NCBI RefSeq assembly: GCF_016219575.1 | Contig: NZ_JACRMG010000023.1 | Coordinates: forward strand, 1 to 64,000 | Length of the DNA: 64,000 bases | Direction of reading: 5' to 3' | From: Bradyrhizobium sp. | GTDB taxonomy: Bacteria > Pseudomonadota > Alphaproteobacteria > Rhizobiales > Xanthobacteraceae | Shown here: positions 42,868 to 53,892 of the stretch, piece by piece | Position numbering within the stretch: the first letter of the stretch is position 1 | Layout: every line of letters begins with the position of its first letter | Made by a program: the position numbers and the translations under genes | Notes under the pieces: generated by a model | Seen by the model: only the letters and a program-made list of their open reading frames with translations | Databases searched by the model: none | What the model was told of the DNA's origin: nothing

Positions 42868-44160
42868 CTAATCCACCAGGATCACCCGGACGTCGTTGAC
42901 ATTGGTCAGCGTCGGTCCGGTGAGCAGCAGATCGCCGGTCTGCACGAAGAATCCGGTCGCATCGTTGTTGGCGAGATAGGCCTGGGCGTCGAGGCCGAGC
43001 GATTTCATTTTCGAGAAAGTCGCGGCATCGATGACGGCGCCGGCCGGATCGGTGGCGCTGCCGGCGCCGCCATCGGCGCCGTCGGTGTCGGCCGCGAGCG
43101 CGGCGATATCGGGCGTGTCCTTCAACAGCCCCGCCAGCGCCAGCGCGTATTCCTGGTTGGGGCCGCCGCGGCCGTTGCCGCGCACGGTGACAGTCAGTTC
43201 TCCGCCGGACAGGATGGCGATGCGCCTGCCTTCGGCGCGTGCCTTCAGCGCCATCCGCGCATGCTCGGCGGCGACCTCGCGGGCCTCGCCTTCGAGGTCG
43301 GCGCCGAGTGCGATGGTCTCGTACCCGGCATCCCTTGCAACCCGGACCGCGGCCTCGTGCGAAGCCTTCGGCTTCGCGATCAGCTCGAACCTTGCGCGGG
43401 CAAAGGCGGCATCGCCGGGCTTGCAGCTTTCGTTGCTGGGATCGTCGAGCGCGCGGCGCACCGCCTCGTCGATGGCGAGATTGTATTTCGCGACAATGGC
43501 GCGTGCGTCGGCCAGCGTGGACGGGTCGGGCACGGTGGGGCCGGAGGCGATCGCGGAGGGGTCGTCATGCGGCACGTCCGAGACCGCGAGCGTCACGATC
43601 CCGGCGGCACGCTGGCCGGCGCGCGCCAGCCGGCCGCCCTTGATGCGCGAGAGATGTTTGCGCACCACGTTCATCTCGCCGATCGGCGCGCCGGAGCGCA
43701 GCAGCGCGCGGTTGACCTGCTGCTTCTGCGCGAACGACACGCCCTCGACCGGCGCGATCCAGTTGGCGGAGCCGCCGCCGGTGAGCAGCACCAGCAGCAG
43801 ATCGTCGGCGGTGGCTTCCGCCGCCAGCCGCAGCGTGTCGTCGGCCGCCTTCAGCCCGGCCTCGTCGGGGACGGGATGGCCGGCCTCGATCACCTTGATC
43901 CGCCGCGTCGGCACGCCGTGGCCGTGGCGGGTGGTGGCAAGTCCGGTCAATCGCTGCGGCTCGAGCTTCAACGTGTCGAGGTAGTACCGCTCGGCGCTCG
44001 CGGCCATCGCGGCGGCGCCCTTGCCGGCGGCAAGGCAGATCACGCGGCCTTTCGGCGGAGGCGGCAGATGCCGGCCGAGCACCGTTGCGGGATGCGCCGC
44101 AGCAACCGCCGCATCGAAAATCGCGCGCAGGAGAGGGCGTCGGTCGGTCATCGCATTCAC
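42868..44160 (-). CDS. Glycerate 2-kinase (MOFRL family)
   Basis: This 430-residue protein has CLAAGKGAAAMAASAERYY (nucleotide region), LVLLTGGGSANWIAPVEG, NVVRKHLSRIKGGRLAR and the C-terminal MOFRL region with GPNQEYALALAG and DTDGADGG. It phosphorylates glycerate to 2-phosphoglycerate (older name hydroxypyruvate reductase TtuD). A second ATG lies 3 codons in. There is no obvious pathway partner nearby. Confidence 0.88.
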   Translation of the reverse strand: MNAMTDRRPLLRAIFDAAVAAAHPATVLGRHLPPPPKGRVICLAAGKGAAAMAASAERYYLDTLKLEPQRLTGLATTRHGHGVPTRRIKVIEAGHPVPDEAGLKAADDTLRLAAEATADDLLLVLLTGGGSANWIAPVEGVSFAQKQQVNRALLRSGAPIGEMNVVRKHLSRIKGGRLARAGQRAAGIVTLAVSDVPHDDPSAIASGPTVPDPSTLADARAIVAKYNLAIDEAVRRALDDPSNESCKPGDAAFARARFELIAKPKASHEAAVRVARDAGYETIALGADLEGEAREVAAEHARMALKARAEGRRIAILSGGELTVTVRGNGRGGPNQEYALALAGLLKDTPDIAALAADTDGADGGAGSATDPAGAVIDAATFSKMKSLGLDAQAYLANNDATGFFVQTGDLLLTGPTLTNVNDVRVILVD

Positions 44161-44203
44161 GGTCCAGGATGTGAGCAGAGGCCGTTATGCGATTTCTCCG
44201 CGC

Positions 44204-44238
44204 AAAAGAAAACCCCCGCGAGCGCGGCTCGCGGGGGT
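44204..44238 (-). terminator. Terminator after second binding-protein gene
   Basis: On the minus strand ACCCCCGCGAGC-CGC-GCTCGCGGGGGT is followed by TTTTCTTTT. The stem is 12 bases, perfect. It lies about 68 bases after the binding-protein stop at 44306. Confidence 0.88.
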
Positions 44239-44305
44239 CTTGTGCGTTGCTTATCGGCCGATAGGAATCGGCGATCAGAGAGCGTTTTCGAGCGAAGAGA
44301 AGAGC

Positions 44306-45529
44306 CTAACCGCCGACGTCGCCGCTCAGGACTTCACCAAAGCGCTCCCAGGTCTCGCCCTTGAACTTCATCAGCTGCAGCTGCGAGATCGGGGCGAAGT
44401 CGGTCGCCGAGGTGTTGACCTTGACGCCCGGCAGCAGACCACCGAGCTCGAGATCCTTGATGCTCGCCGCCTGCTTCATCACATTCTCGCGGGTGAGGTT
44501 GTCGCCGCACTGCTTGAGCACCTGCACGAGACCCTGAGCCACGGTGTAACCGTACATGACCGAGGCGTCGGCGCGGTTGGCTTCAGGATAGTACTTGTCG
44601 AGGAACTCGTTCCAGGCCTTCATGCCGGCGTCGCTCTTCCACTGCGCGTCGGTCGGATCCTTCAGATAATTCGAGGAGATGATGTCCTGGCCGTTCTCGA
44701 AGCCGGCGGGCTTCATCACGCTGCCGACCGAGGCCGACACGTTGTTGAGGAAATGCACCGGCTTCCAGCCGATCTCGGCGTTCTTCTTGATCGCCTGCGC
44801 CGCGAATTTCGGCGTGGTGATGTTGACGAACACGTCGGCGCCGGAGGCCTTCAGCTTGACGATGTGGCTGTCGATGGTCGGCGCTGAAACTTCATAGCTC
44901 TCCTCGAGCACGATCATCGAGGTCTTGGCGCCCAGCCCGTCCTTGAGGCCCTTCAGATAGTCCTTGCCGTAGTCGTCGTTCTGGTAGAGCACGCCGATCT
45001 TGGCGTTCGGGAAGTTCTTCAGGATGTACTTGGCGTAGATCTGGGTCTCGCTCTGGTAGTTGGGCTGCCAGCCCATGGTCCAGGGGAAGTTCTTCGGATC
45101 GTTCCACTTGGTGGCGCCGGTGGCGACGAACAGCTGCGGCACCTTCTTGGAGTTCAGGTACTTCTGGATCGCCGTGTTCGGCGGCGTGCCGAGCGGGTTG
45201 AAAACCACCAGCACTTCGTCGCTCTCGACCAGCTTGCGCGCCTGCTCAACCGTCTTGGGCGGCGAATAGCCGTCGTCGTAGGAGACGAAGTTGATCTTGC
45301 GGCCGTTGATGCCGCCCTCGGCGTTAATCTTCTTGAAGTAGGCCTCTTCGGTCTTGCCGATCACGCCATAGGCGGACGCCGGACCGGAATAGGGCATGAT
45401 GTTGCCGATCTTGATCTCGGTATCGGTTGCACCGGTATCGTATTTCTTTTGCGCCAGTGCGCCGCTCGAGGAAGCGGCGATCACGGCGAGTGCGGTCGAA
45501 AGCACCGCGAGTTTGGTAGTGGCGGACAT
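44306..45529 (-). CDS. ABC transporter substrate-binding protein (paralogue 2)
   Basis: This 407-residue leucine-binding-type protein has a signal peptide (MSATTKLAVLSTALAVIAASSSGALAQ), then KKYDTGATDTEIKIGNIMPYSGPASAYGVIGKTEEAYF. It is a close tandem paralogue of 45687-46916, the two differing mainly in the signal peptide and scattered positions. GGGAGAGAG precedes the ATG at 45529. Each copy has its own terminator. The ligand is unknown; aromatic or branched-chain compounds are possible. Confidence 0.88.
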   Translation of the reverse strand: MSATTKLAVLSTALAVIAASSSGALAQKKYDTGATDTEIKIGNIMPYSGPASAYGVIGKTEEAYFKKINAEGGINGRKINFVSYDDGYSPPKTVEQARKLVESDEVLVVFNPLGTPPNTAIQKYLNSKKVPQLFVATGATKWNDPKNFPWTMGWQPNYQSETQIYAKYILKNFPNAKIGVLYQNDDYGKDYLKGLKDGLGAKTSMIVLEESYEVSAPTIDSHIVKLKASGADVFVNITTPKFAAQAIKKNAEIGWKPVHFLNNVSASVGSVMKPAGFENGQDIISSNYLKDPTDAQWKSDAGMKAWNEFLDKYYPEANRADASVMYGYTVAQGLVQVLKQCGDNLTRENVMKQAASIKDLELGGLLPGVKVNTSATDFAPISQLQLMKFKGETWERFGEVLSGDVGG

Positions 45530-45625
45530 TAACGTCTCTCTCCCGTTGAGTTCCAGTTGCGAGTTGCCCGGCCCGTTGGACCTGTTTTTGGCGCGCCGTA
45601 GGTAGCATTTCAGCCGTCCAATCAC

Positions 45626-45660
45626 AACAAAAAGCCCCCCGCGCCTTGGCGCGAGGGGCT
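45626..45660 (-). terminator. Terminator between the two binding-protein genes
   Basis: On the minus strand AGCCCCTCGCGCC-AA-GGCGCGGGGGGCTTTTTG gives a strong GC stem with a T-run. It lies just after the first binding-protein gene and before the start region of the second. Confidence 0.88.
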
Positions 45661-45686
45661 GCGTCCTTGGGCAGCAGGGCCGGTTG

Positions 45687-46916
45687 TTAACCGCCGACGT
45701 CGCCGCTCAGGATCTCACCAAACAGTTCCCAGGTCTCGCCCTTGAAGCGCTGGAGTTGCAGCTGGGAGATCGGGGCGAAGTCGGTCGGCGAGGTGTTGGC
45801 CTTGACGCCCGGCAGGACGCCGCCGGGTACGAAGTCCTTGAGGTTCGCCGCCTGCTTCATCACGTTCTCGCGGGTCAGGTCGTCGCCGCATTGCTTGAGG
45901 ATCTGCACGAGTGCCTGGGCCACGTTGTAGCCGTAGACTACCGCGCCGTCGGCACGGTTGGCTTCCGGATAGTACTTGTCCAGGAACTCGTTCCAGGCCT
46001 TCATGCCCGGATCGTCCTTCCATTGCGTGTCGGTCGGATCCTTCATGTATTGCGAGGAGATGATGCCTTGCGAATTCTCCAACCCGGCGGGCTTCATCAC
46101 GGTGCCGACCGAGGCCGACACGTTGTTGAGGATGTGCAGCGGCTTCCAGCCGACCTCGGCCATCTTCTTGATCGCCTGCGCCGCGAACTTCGGCGTGGTG
46201 ACGTTGAAGAACACGTCGGCATCGGTCGCCTTCATCTTGACGATGCTGGAATCGATGGTGGGCTGCGACACCTCGTAGCTTTCCTCCATCACGATCATCG
46301 AGGCGGCCTTGGCGCCGAGGCCGTCCTTCAGGCCCTTGACGTAGTCCTTGCCGTAATCGTCGTTCTGGTAAAGGATCGCGATCTTGGCGTTCGGCTTCTC
46401 CTTCATGATGTACTTGGCGTAGATCTGCGATTCGCTCTGGTAGTTGGGCTGCCAGCCCATGGTCCACGGGAAGTTCTTCGGGTCGTTCCACTTGGTGGCG
46501 CCGGTGGCGACGAGCAGCTGCGGCACCTTCTTCTGGTTCATATATTTCTGGATCGCCGTGTTCGGCGGCGTGCCGAGCGGGTTGAAGATCAAAAGAACCT
46601 CGTCGCTCTCGACCAGCTTGCGCGCCTGCTCGACCGTCTTCGGCGGCGAGTAGCCGTCGTCATAGCTGATGAAGTTGATCTTGCGGCCGTTGATGCCGCC
46701 CTCGGCGTTGATCTTCTTGAAGTAGGCTTCCTCGGTCTTGCCGATCACGCCATAGGCGGATGCCGGGCCCGAATACGGCATGATGTTGCCGATCTTGATT
46801 TCGGTGTCGGAGGCGCCGGTGTCGTATTTCTTCTGTGCGAAAGAGGGGCTGCTCGTGGCGGCAAGCAATGCGAGGGCAGCCGCAACGGCTCCCAGTCGCA
46901 ATTGATTGATGGGCAT
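45687..46916 (-). CDS. ABC transporter substrate-binding protein (paralogue 1)
   Basis: This 409-residue periplasmic protein has a signal peptide (MPINQLRLGAVAAALALLAATSSPSFAQ) and the same mature start KKYDTGASDTEIKIGNIMPYSG as its neighbour. Leucine-binding fold markers are LIFNPLGTPPNTAIQKY and VLYQNDDYGKDY-type (here AILYQNDDYGKDYVKGLK). GGGAGACC precedes the ATG; 24 more codons are open upstream. It belongs to the LivGFHM set at 47132-50550. Confidence 0.88.
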   Translation of the reverse strand: MPINQLRLGAVAAALALLAATSSPSFAQKKYDTGASDTEIKIGNIMPYSGPASAYGVIGKTEEAYFKKINAEGGINGRKINFISYDDGYSPPKTVEQARKLVESDEVLLIFNPLGTPPNTAIQKYMNQKKVPQLLVATGATKWNDPKNFPWTMGWQPNYQSESQIYAKYIMKEKPNAKIAILYQNDDYGKDYVKGLKDGLGAKAASMIVMEESYEVSQPTIDSSIVKMKATDADVFFNVTTPKFAAQAIKKMAEVGWKPLHILNNVSASVGTVMKPAGLENSQGIISSQYMKDPTDTQWKDDPGMKAWNEFLDKYYPEANRADGAVVYGYNVAQALVQILKQCGDDLTRENVMKQAANLKDFVPGGVLPGVKANTSPTDFAPISQLQLQRFKGETWELFGEILSGDVGG

Positions 46917-47016
46917 TCTGGTCTCCCTGGATCCGGTTTGTTGTGTCTTGTTGTTGGTGACGGGCGCTTCGCGGCCCTTGGCCTTCATTCAATACCTTCT
47001 GCCGTCCGCCAGCAAC

Positions 47017-47049
47017 AAAAAGCCCCCGGCGACGGGGTCGCAGGGGGCC
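47017..47049 (-). terminator. Terminator between permease and binding-protein genes
   Basis: On the minus strand GGCCCCCTGCGAC-CCC-GTCGCCGGGGGCTTTTTG forms a stem with one bulge and a T-run. It lies 83 bases after the LivM stop, so the binding-protein genes probably have their own promoter or read-through. Confidence 0.8.
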
Positions 47050-47131
47050 TGTTCTTTGGTCAAACCGCCCCGCGGTTGACCGTGCGGCGGAATATTAACG
47101 ATCGAGCCCGCGACCGACGGGCTTGCCGGTG

Positions 47132-48148
47132 TCACTTCCTGAGTTTGCCCATCAGCAGTTGGGCAGCGATCGCCACCTGCCTCGCGCCATGCGGCACCAG
47201 GAAGATCACGATGAACAGCAGGACGCCGAACACGGCGCCGGAAAGGCCCTTGGAGATGCTCTCGGCGATATTGGGCACGAAGATGATGAAGGCGGCACCG
47301 ACGAACGATCCCGGCAGCCAGCCGACACCGCCGACCACCATGCCGAGGAACAGCGAGATGGCGAGGTTGATCGTGTAGCTGTCGGGCGCCACGAACGCCA
47401 CGACGATGGCACTGAGACCGCCGGCGATGCCGGTAATGCCGGCGGACACGCCGAACGCCAGCGTCTTGTATTTCGCGACGTCGACACCCATGGCCGAGGC
47501 CGCGATCTCGTTGTCGCGGATCGACATGAAGGCGCGGCCCGAGCGCGAGCGCAGCAGGTTGATCGAGCCGATATAGATCGCCACCGTGATCGCCAGCGTG
47601 AAGTAATACAGCCATTTGTCCTGGCTGAGCGGCAGGCCGAACGGCGCATCGGGCTTCATGACGACGAGGCCCTGCACACCGCCGGTCCATGACTCGAAGA
47701 AATGCAGCTTCAGGAACTGCGGCATGGCGACCGCCAGCGCGAAAGTGGCCAGCGCCAGGTAGATGCCGGAAAGCCGCAGCGCCGGCTTGCCGAACAGGTA
47801 GCCGGCACCGAACGAGACCAGCCCCGCGATCGGCAGCGTCAGCGCGTAGTTCACATTGGCGTTTTCCATCAGGACCGCCGACGTGTAGGCGCCGAGCGCG
47901 TAGAACGCGCTCTGGCCGAGCGAGAACTGGCCCGACCCACCGGTCAGGATGTTGAGCGCCAGCACCGCGATCCCGTAGATCATCACCATCGTCATCTGGA
48001 AGGCGATGAAGTTCTTCACGAAAAGCGGGGCGATGAGCAGCGCTGCCAGGATCGCCAGCGAGGTGCCGGTGCCCAGCGTCATGGCGCGCTTCGGAACGGC
48101 CTCGACGGCCGGGGCTTCTGTGACGGCGTCTTCTGCAGCTGCGCTCAT
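47132..48148 (-). CDS. ABC transporter permease (LivM type)
   Basis: This 338-residue membrane protein has GGSGQFSLGQSAFYALGAYTSAVL, LRLSGIYLALATFALAVAMPQFL and SRSGRAFMSIRDNEIAASAMGVD, LivM markers, with about nine helices. It follows LivH after 2 bases and ends before a terminator. Confidence 0.9.
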   Translation of the reverse strand: MSAAAEDAVTEAPAVEAVPKRAMTLGTGTSLAILAALLIAPLFVKNFIAFQMTMVMIYGIAVLALNILTGGSGQFSLGQSAFYALGAYTSAVLMENANVNYALTLPIAGLVSFGAGYLFGKPALRLSGIYLALATFALAVAMPQFLKLHFFESWTGGVQGLVVMKPDAPFGLPLSQDKWLYYFTLAITVAIYIGSINLLRSRSGRAFMSIRDNEIAASAMGVDVAKYKTLAFGVSAGITGIAGGLSAIVVAFVAPDSYTINLAISLFLGMVVGGVGWLPGSFVGAAFIIFVPNIAESISKGLSGAVFGVLLFIVIFLVPHGARQVAIAAQLLMGKLRK

Positions 48149-48150
48149 GA

Positions 48151-49029
48151 TCAGACTCGCTTGACGATGGCTCGGCCGAACAGACCGGCAGGTTTGAAGA
48201 CCAGGACGATAATGATCAGCGCAAGCGCGATCGGCAGTTTCAGTTCATTGCCGACGGCGGGGATGTAGGTGCCGGCGAGATTCTCGAAGACGCCCATCAG
48301 GAAGCCGCCGACGACGGCGCCAAGCGGCGAGGTGAGGCCGCCGAGCACGGCGGCAGCGAAGCCGTAGACCAGCACGCCGCCCATCATGTTCGGTTCGAGG
48401 AACACGACCGGTGCGATCAGGATGCCGGCGACCGCGCCGATCGCGGACGCCATGCCCCAGCCGAGCGCGATCATCCAGCTGGTGTTGATGCCGACGAGCC
48501 GTGCCGATTCCGGCAGCGCGGCGGCGGCGCGCATCGCAAGGCCGATCCGGGTGAACTGGAAGAACAGGTAAAGCCCGACCAGCATCAGCAGGGTGACGCC
48601 GATCATGCCGGCCTGATGGGTCGAGATCAGCTGGCTGCCGAGGAACGGCGAGGAGCCGAACGGCGTCGGATATTGCTTGATGGTGAAGTCCCAGATCAGG
48701 CCGGCGACCGAGTTGACGATGGCAAACAGCGCGATGAAGCCGGCGACGTTGGTCAGCACCGGCGCTTTCGCCAGCGGCTTGAACAGCAGCCGCTCGATCA
48801 GGATGCCGCCGGCGAACGAGATCGCAATCGTGAGCAGGAACGCCCACCAGTAGGGCACGCCCCACTGCATCAATTGCCAGGAGATGAAGGTCGAGAACAT
48901 CGCCATCTCGCCCTGGGCGAAGTTCAGATGGTCGATCGCCTGGTAGATCATGACCACCGCGAGCGCCATGCAGGCATAGATCGCACCGGTCGAGATGCCG
49001 GCCAGGATCTGGTTGACAAAGAGTTCCAT
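48151..49029 (-). CDS. ABC transporter permease (LivH type)
   Basis: This 292-residue membrane protein starts MELFVNQILAGISTGAIYACMALAVVMIYQAIDHLNFAQGEMAMF and contains GGLTSPLGAVVGGFLMGVFEN, LivH markers, with about eight helices. It sits between LivF and LivM genes on the same strand. Confidence 0.9.
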   Translation of the reverse strand: MELFVNQILAGISTGAIYACMALAVVMIYQAIDHLNFAQGEMAMFSTFISWQLMQWGVPYWWAFLLTIAISFAGGILIERLLFKPLAKAPVLTNVAGFIALFAIVNSVAGLIWDFTIKQYPTPFGSSPFLGSQLISTHQAGMIGVTLLMLVGLYLFFQFTRIGLAMRAAAALPESARLVGINTSWMIALGWGMASAIGAVAGILIAPVVFLEPNMMGGVLVYGFAAAVLGGLTSPLGAVVGGFLMGVFENLAGTYIPAVGNELKLPIALALIIIVLVFKPAGLFGRAIVKRV

Positions 49030-49042
49030 TTGCCCCGGCTCC

Positions 49043-49756
49043 TCAGTAGCCCAGATAGGATTTGCGGACGTCTTCGTTGTTGGCGATGTCCTTGGCGTTA
49101 CCCGACATCACGATGCGTCCGGTTTCGATGACATAGGCCTGGTCGGCAAGCTCGAGCGCGAGCTGGGCGTTCTGCTCCACCACCAGGATGGTGACCTTTT
49201 CCTCGCGGTTGATCTTGCCGAGGATCTTGAAGAGGTCGCGCACCACCAGCGGAGCAAGTCCGAACGACGGCTCGTCCAGCAGCATCAGGCGCGGACGCAG
49301 CATCAGGGCGCGCGCGACCGCGAGCATCTGCTGCTCGCCGCCCGACAGCGTGCCGGCCTGCTGGGTGTAGCGTTCCTTCAGCACCGGGAAGTGCTCGTAC
49401 ATGCGCTCGATGTCGGAAACGATGCCGGCCTTGTCCGTGCGCGAGATCGCGCCCAGCTGCAAGTTCTCCTCCACCGTCATGGTGGTAAAGGTGCCGCGGC
49501 CTTGCGGCACGTGCGCGATGCCGAGCCGCACGATGTTCTCGGTGGACTTGCTGGACAGCGGCGCGCCCTCGAACTCGATCGCGCCGGTCGATCGCACCAT
49601 GTTGCAGATTGCCCGCAGCGTGGTGGTCTTGCCGGCGCCGTTGGCACCGAGCAGCGTAGTCAGCGAACCCTCGTTGAGCGAGAAGGACAGCCCGTGCAGG
49701 GCCTGGACCTGGCCGTAATAGGCGCGCAGATCCTTGACGTTGAGCATCGCGGTCAT
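49043..49756 (-). CDS. ABC transporter ATP-binding protein (LivF type)
   Basis: This 237-residue ATPase has Walker A GANGAGKTT (37-45), LSGGEQQM signature and LMLLDEPSFGLAPL Walker B. It overlaps the LivG stop by 4 bases (ATGA) and ends VRKSYLGY, as LivF proteins do. Confidence 0.92.
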   Translation of the reverse strand: MTAMLNVKDLRAYYGQVQALHGLSFSLNEGSLTTLLGANGAGKTTTLRAICNMVRSTGAIEFEGAPLSSKSTENIVRLGIAHVPQGRGTFTTMTVEENLQLGAISRTDKAGIVSDIERMYEHFPVLKERYTQQAGTLSGGEQQMLAVARALMLRPRLMLLDEPSFGLAPLVVRDLFKILGKINREEKVTILVVEQNAQLALELADQAYVIETGRIVMSGNAKDIANNEDVRKSYLGY

Positions 49757-50550
49757 TGGTCCTTGCTCCCGAGATAGGCCTTGATGACGTCCGGGTTGGC
49801 CTGGACCTGGGCCGGTGTTCCCTCGGCCAGCTTGCGGCCGAAGTTCAGCGCCACGACATGGTCGGCGATCGACATCACGAGGCCCATGTGGTGTTCGACG
49901 AGCAGCACGGTCATGTGGCGCTCGTCGCGGATACGGCGGATCAGATCGCCGAGCACGTGGACTTCCTCGTGGTTGAGGCCGCCGGCGGGCTCGTCGAGCA
50001 GCAGGATCTTCGGATCGGCCGCCAGCGCGCGCGCCAGCTCGACGCGCTTCTGGGTGCCGAAGGGCAGGCCCGAGACCACCGTATGGGCGACGTTCCCGAG
50101 TTCGAGATAGGCGAGGATCTCCTCGACCTTCCTGTTGATCTCGGCTTCGCCGCGCCGGACCCAGGCGAGCTTGATGGAGTCGCTGATGATGTCGCTGGAG
50201 GTGCGCGCGTGGCAGCCGATGCGGACATTGTCCATCACCGAGAGATTGGGAAACAGCGCCACGTTCTGGAACGTGCGGCCGATGCCGATCTCGGCGATCT
50301 TGTGCGCCGGCCGCGTCAGGATGCTGGCGCCTTCCATCAGGATGTCGCCGGAGGACGGCTGATAGAGGCGGCTGAGGCAGTTGAACAGCGTCGTCTTGCC
50401 GGCGCCGTTCGGCCCGATCAATCCGAGGATCTGGCCCTTGTGCATGTCGAAGGTGACGCCATTCAAGGCGATGATGCCGCCGAACACGACGCTGACGTCG
50501 CGAACCGCAAGCAGGGGAGCATTGCCCTGCGCGAGCTGTGTCTGCGTCAT
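49753..50550 (-). CDS. ABC transporter ATP-binding protein (LivG type)
   Basis: This 265-residue ATPase has Walker A GPNGAGKTT (46-54), the LivG-type signature LPFGTQKRVELARALA and Walker B LLLDEPAGGLNHEE. It is the first transporter gene after the IclR regulator (69 bases upstream on the same strand). Confidence 0.92.
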   Translation of the reverse strand: MTQTQLAQGNAPLLAVRDVSVVFGGIIALNGVTFDMHKGQILGLIGPNGAGKTTLFNCLSRLYQPSSGDILMEGASILTRPAHKIAEIGIGRTFQNVALFPNLSVMDNVRIGCHARTSSDIISDSIKLAWVRRGEAEINRKVEEILAYLELGNVAHTVVSGLPFGTQKRVELARALAADPKILLLDEPAGGLNHEEVHVLGDLIRRIRDERHMTVLLVEHHMGLVMSIADHVVALNFGRKLAEGTPAQVQANPDVIKAYLGSKDQ

Positions 50551-50619
50551 ATCGTTGCGCCCGTCATCGTCGGGCTGACGCGACCTCGCGAATTCATCCG
50601 CCGTTCGCTCGCGCGACGG

Positions 50620-51480
50620 CTATCTGATCCCCTCGACAACACGCGTTCTCCCTCCTCGTCCTCTCTTGCTTTCTTCTTTTTTTGCAGGCGCAACGATGCC
50701 GCCCAGCGCCGTTTCGATGTTCCTTACCATCGCGACCATACGAGGTCCAATGTCGTTGATCAGGCGATCTTCCGCGAAACGGAATGCCGGCGCGCCGCAA
50801 TTGAAGGCATAGGGTCCGGTTCCATCGTTCAGCTTCAAGGCGACACCGACTGCGTGCACATCGTCCTGCCATTCGCCTGCAGAAATAGCGAAGCCATGGC
50901 GCGCCACCATCTCGCCCGATCGCTCGATGCCGTCGCGTATTTTCGGCCAGCGGCTGCCGTAGTGCTCGCGCAGCTCGCGCAACAGGGCGGCGCGGTCGTC
51001 CGGCGGCAGCGCCCATATATACGCACGACCCATGGCCGTGGTTGCAATCGGTATCCGCGAACCGACGTCGAGCTGGACGCCGAGCGTCAGGCCGTTACGG
51101 CTCTGCCCGAAATAGATCATGCTGAGGCGGTCGCGGGCGCCGACGGCAACCGCGCCACCGGTCTCGCGCATGACTTCCTCGCGGAAGGCTTCGGACAGAT
51201 GCCGGACCCCCAAATTCGCCAGGGCGGCATACCCGAGCGCCATGGCTGAGGGCGCGAGCTGATACTTTTCGAAGCGGGGGACGGGTGTAAGATAACCGAG
51301 CTTTGTCAGAGTGTAGGTAAGCCGTGAAACGGTCGGCTTTGGCAATTTGGTACGGGCGGCAAGCTCTTGATTGCCCAGAAGCCCGTCATTGGGATGAAAT
51401 GCGCGCAACACATCGAGGCCGCGGGAAAGCGCGACGACGAAGCTGCGATCAGTCGCCACCTTCTTGGCTGGACGTTTCAT
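50620..51480 (-). CDS. IclR-family transcriptional regulator
   Basis: This protein of about 286 residues has a winged HTH (ALSRGLDVLRAFHPNDGLLGNQELAARTKLPKPTVSRLTYTLTKLGYL) and an IclR effector domain (DRLSMIYFGQSRNGLTLGVQLDVGSRIPIATTAMGRAYIWALP). ATG at 51480 is used; a TTG at 51510 would add 10 residues. It is divergent from the FadB/J-type gene and upstream of the transporter, so it could control both sides. A perfect palindrome lies between. Confidence 0.87.
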   Translation of the reverse strand: MKRPAKKVATDRSFVVALSRGLDVLRAFHPNDGLLGNQELAARTKLPKPTVSRLTYTLTKLGYLTPVPRFEKYQLAPSAMALGYAALANLGVRHLSEAFREEVMRETGGAVAVGARDRLSMIYFGQSRNGLTLGVQLDVGSRIPIATTAMGRAYIWALPPDDRAALLRELREHYGSRWPKIRDGIERSGEMVARHGFAISAGEWQDDVHAVGVALKLNDGTGPYAFNCGAPAFRFAEDRLINDIGPRMVAMVRNIETALGGIVAPAKKEESKRGRGGRTRVVEGIR

Positions 51481-51556
51481 TCCCTGCTTGGTTTTCTGTC
51501 TCGTTGACAACGGACGTGCTTCAAAATAACCCTCCGTGTCAAGATGTGGAATTTAA

Positions 51557-51571
51557 TTTCGCAGTGCGAAA
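51557..51571. promoter_or_regulatory. Candidate IclR operator
   Basis: TTTCGCA-G-TGCGAAA is a perfect 7-1-7 inverted repeat between the IclR gene and the divergent FadB/J-type gene. IclR-family sites commonly have this TTTCGCA/TGCGAAA form. Binding is inferred. Confidence 0.6.
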
Positions 51572-51659
51572 CTAACTTCCGGCGTAGCTGCTGAACGCAA
51601 ATTCGTGCAGCTACTCGACGCAAGTGAAGCAACCAAGAACAAGATTCAGGGAGAGTCTC

Positions 51660-53756
<2,097 letters not shown>

Positions 53757-53769
53757 TGGGTTATCAAGT

Positions 53770-53866
53770 GTCATTCCGGGATGCGCCGAAAGGCGCAGGC
53801 CCGGAATCCATACTCCCGATGGTGGTTATGGATTCCGGGCTCTCGCTTCGCTCGCCCCGGAATGAC
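53770..53866. repeat. Palindromic repeat (TCATTCCGGG-type)
   Basis: TCATTCCGGGATGCGC and GCCCCGGAATGA arms surround a GGAATCCATA/TATGGATTCC inner pair. It lies between the FadB/J-type gene and the ligase gene. Confidence 0.78.
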
Positions 53867-53892
53867 GAATTCAATTTGGTGCGCTGAAACCG

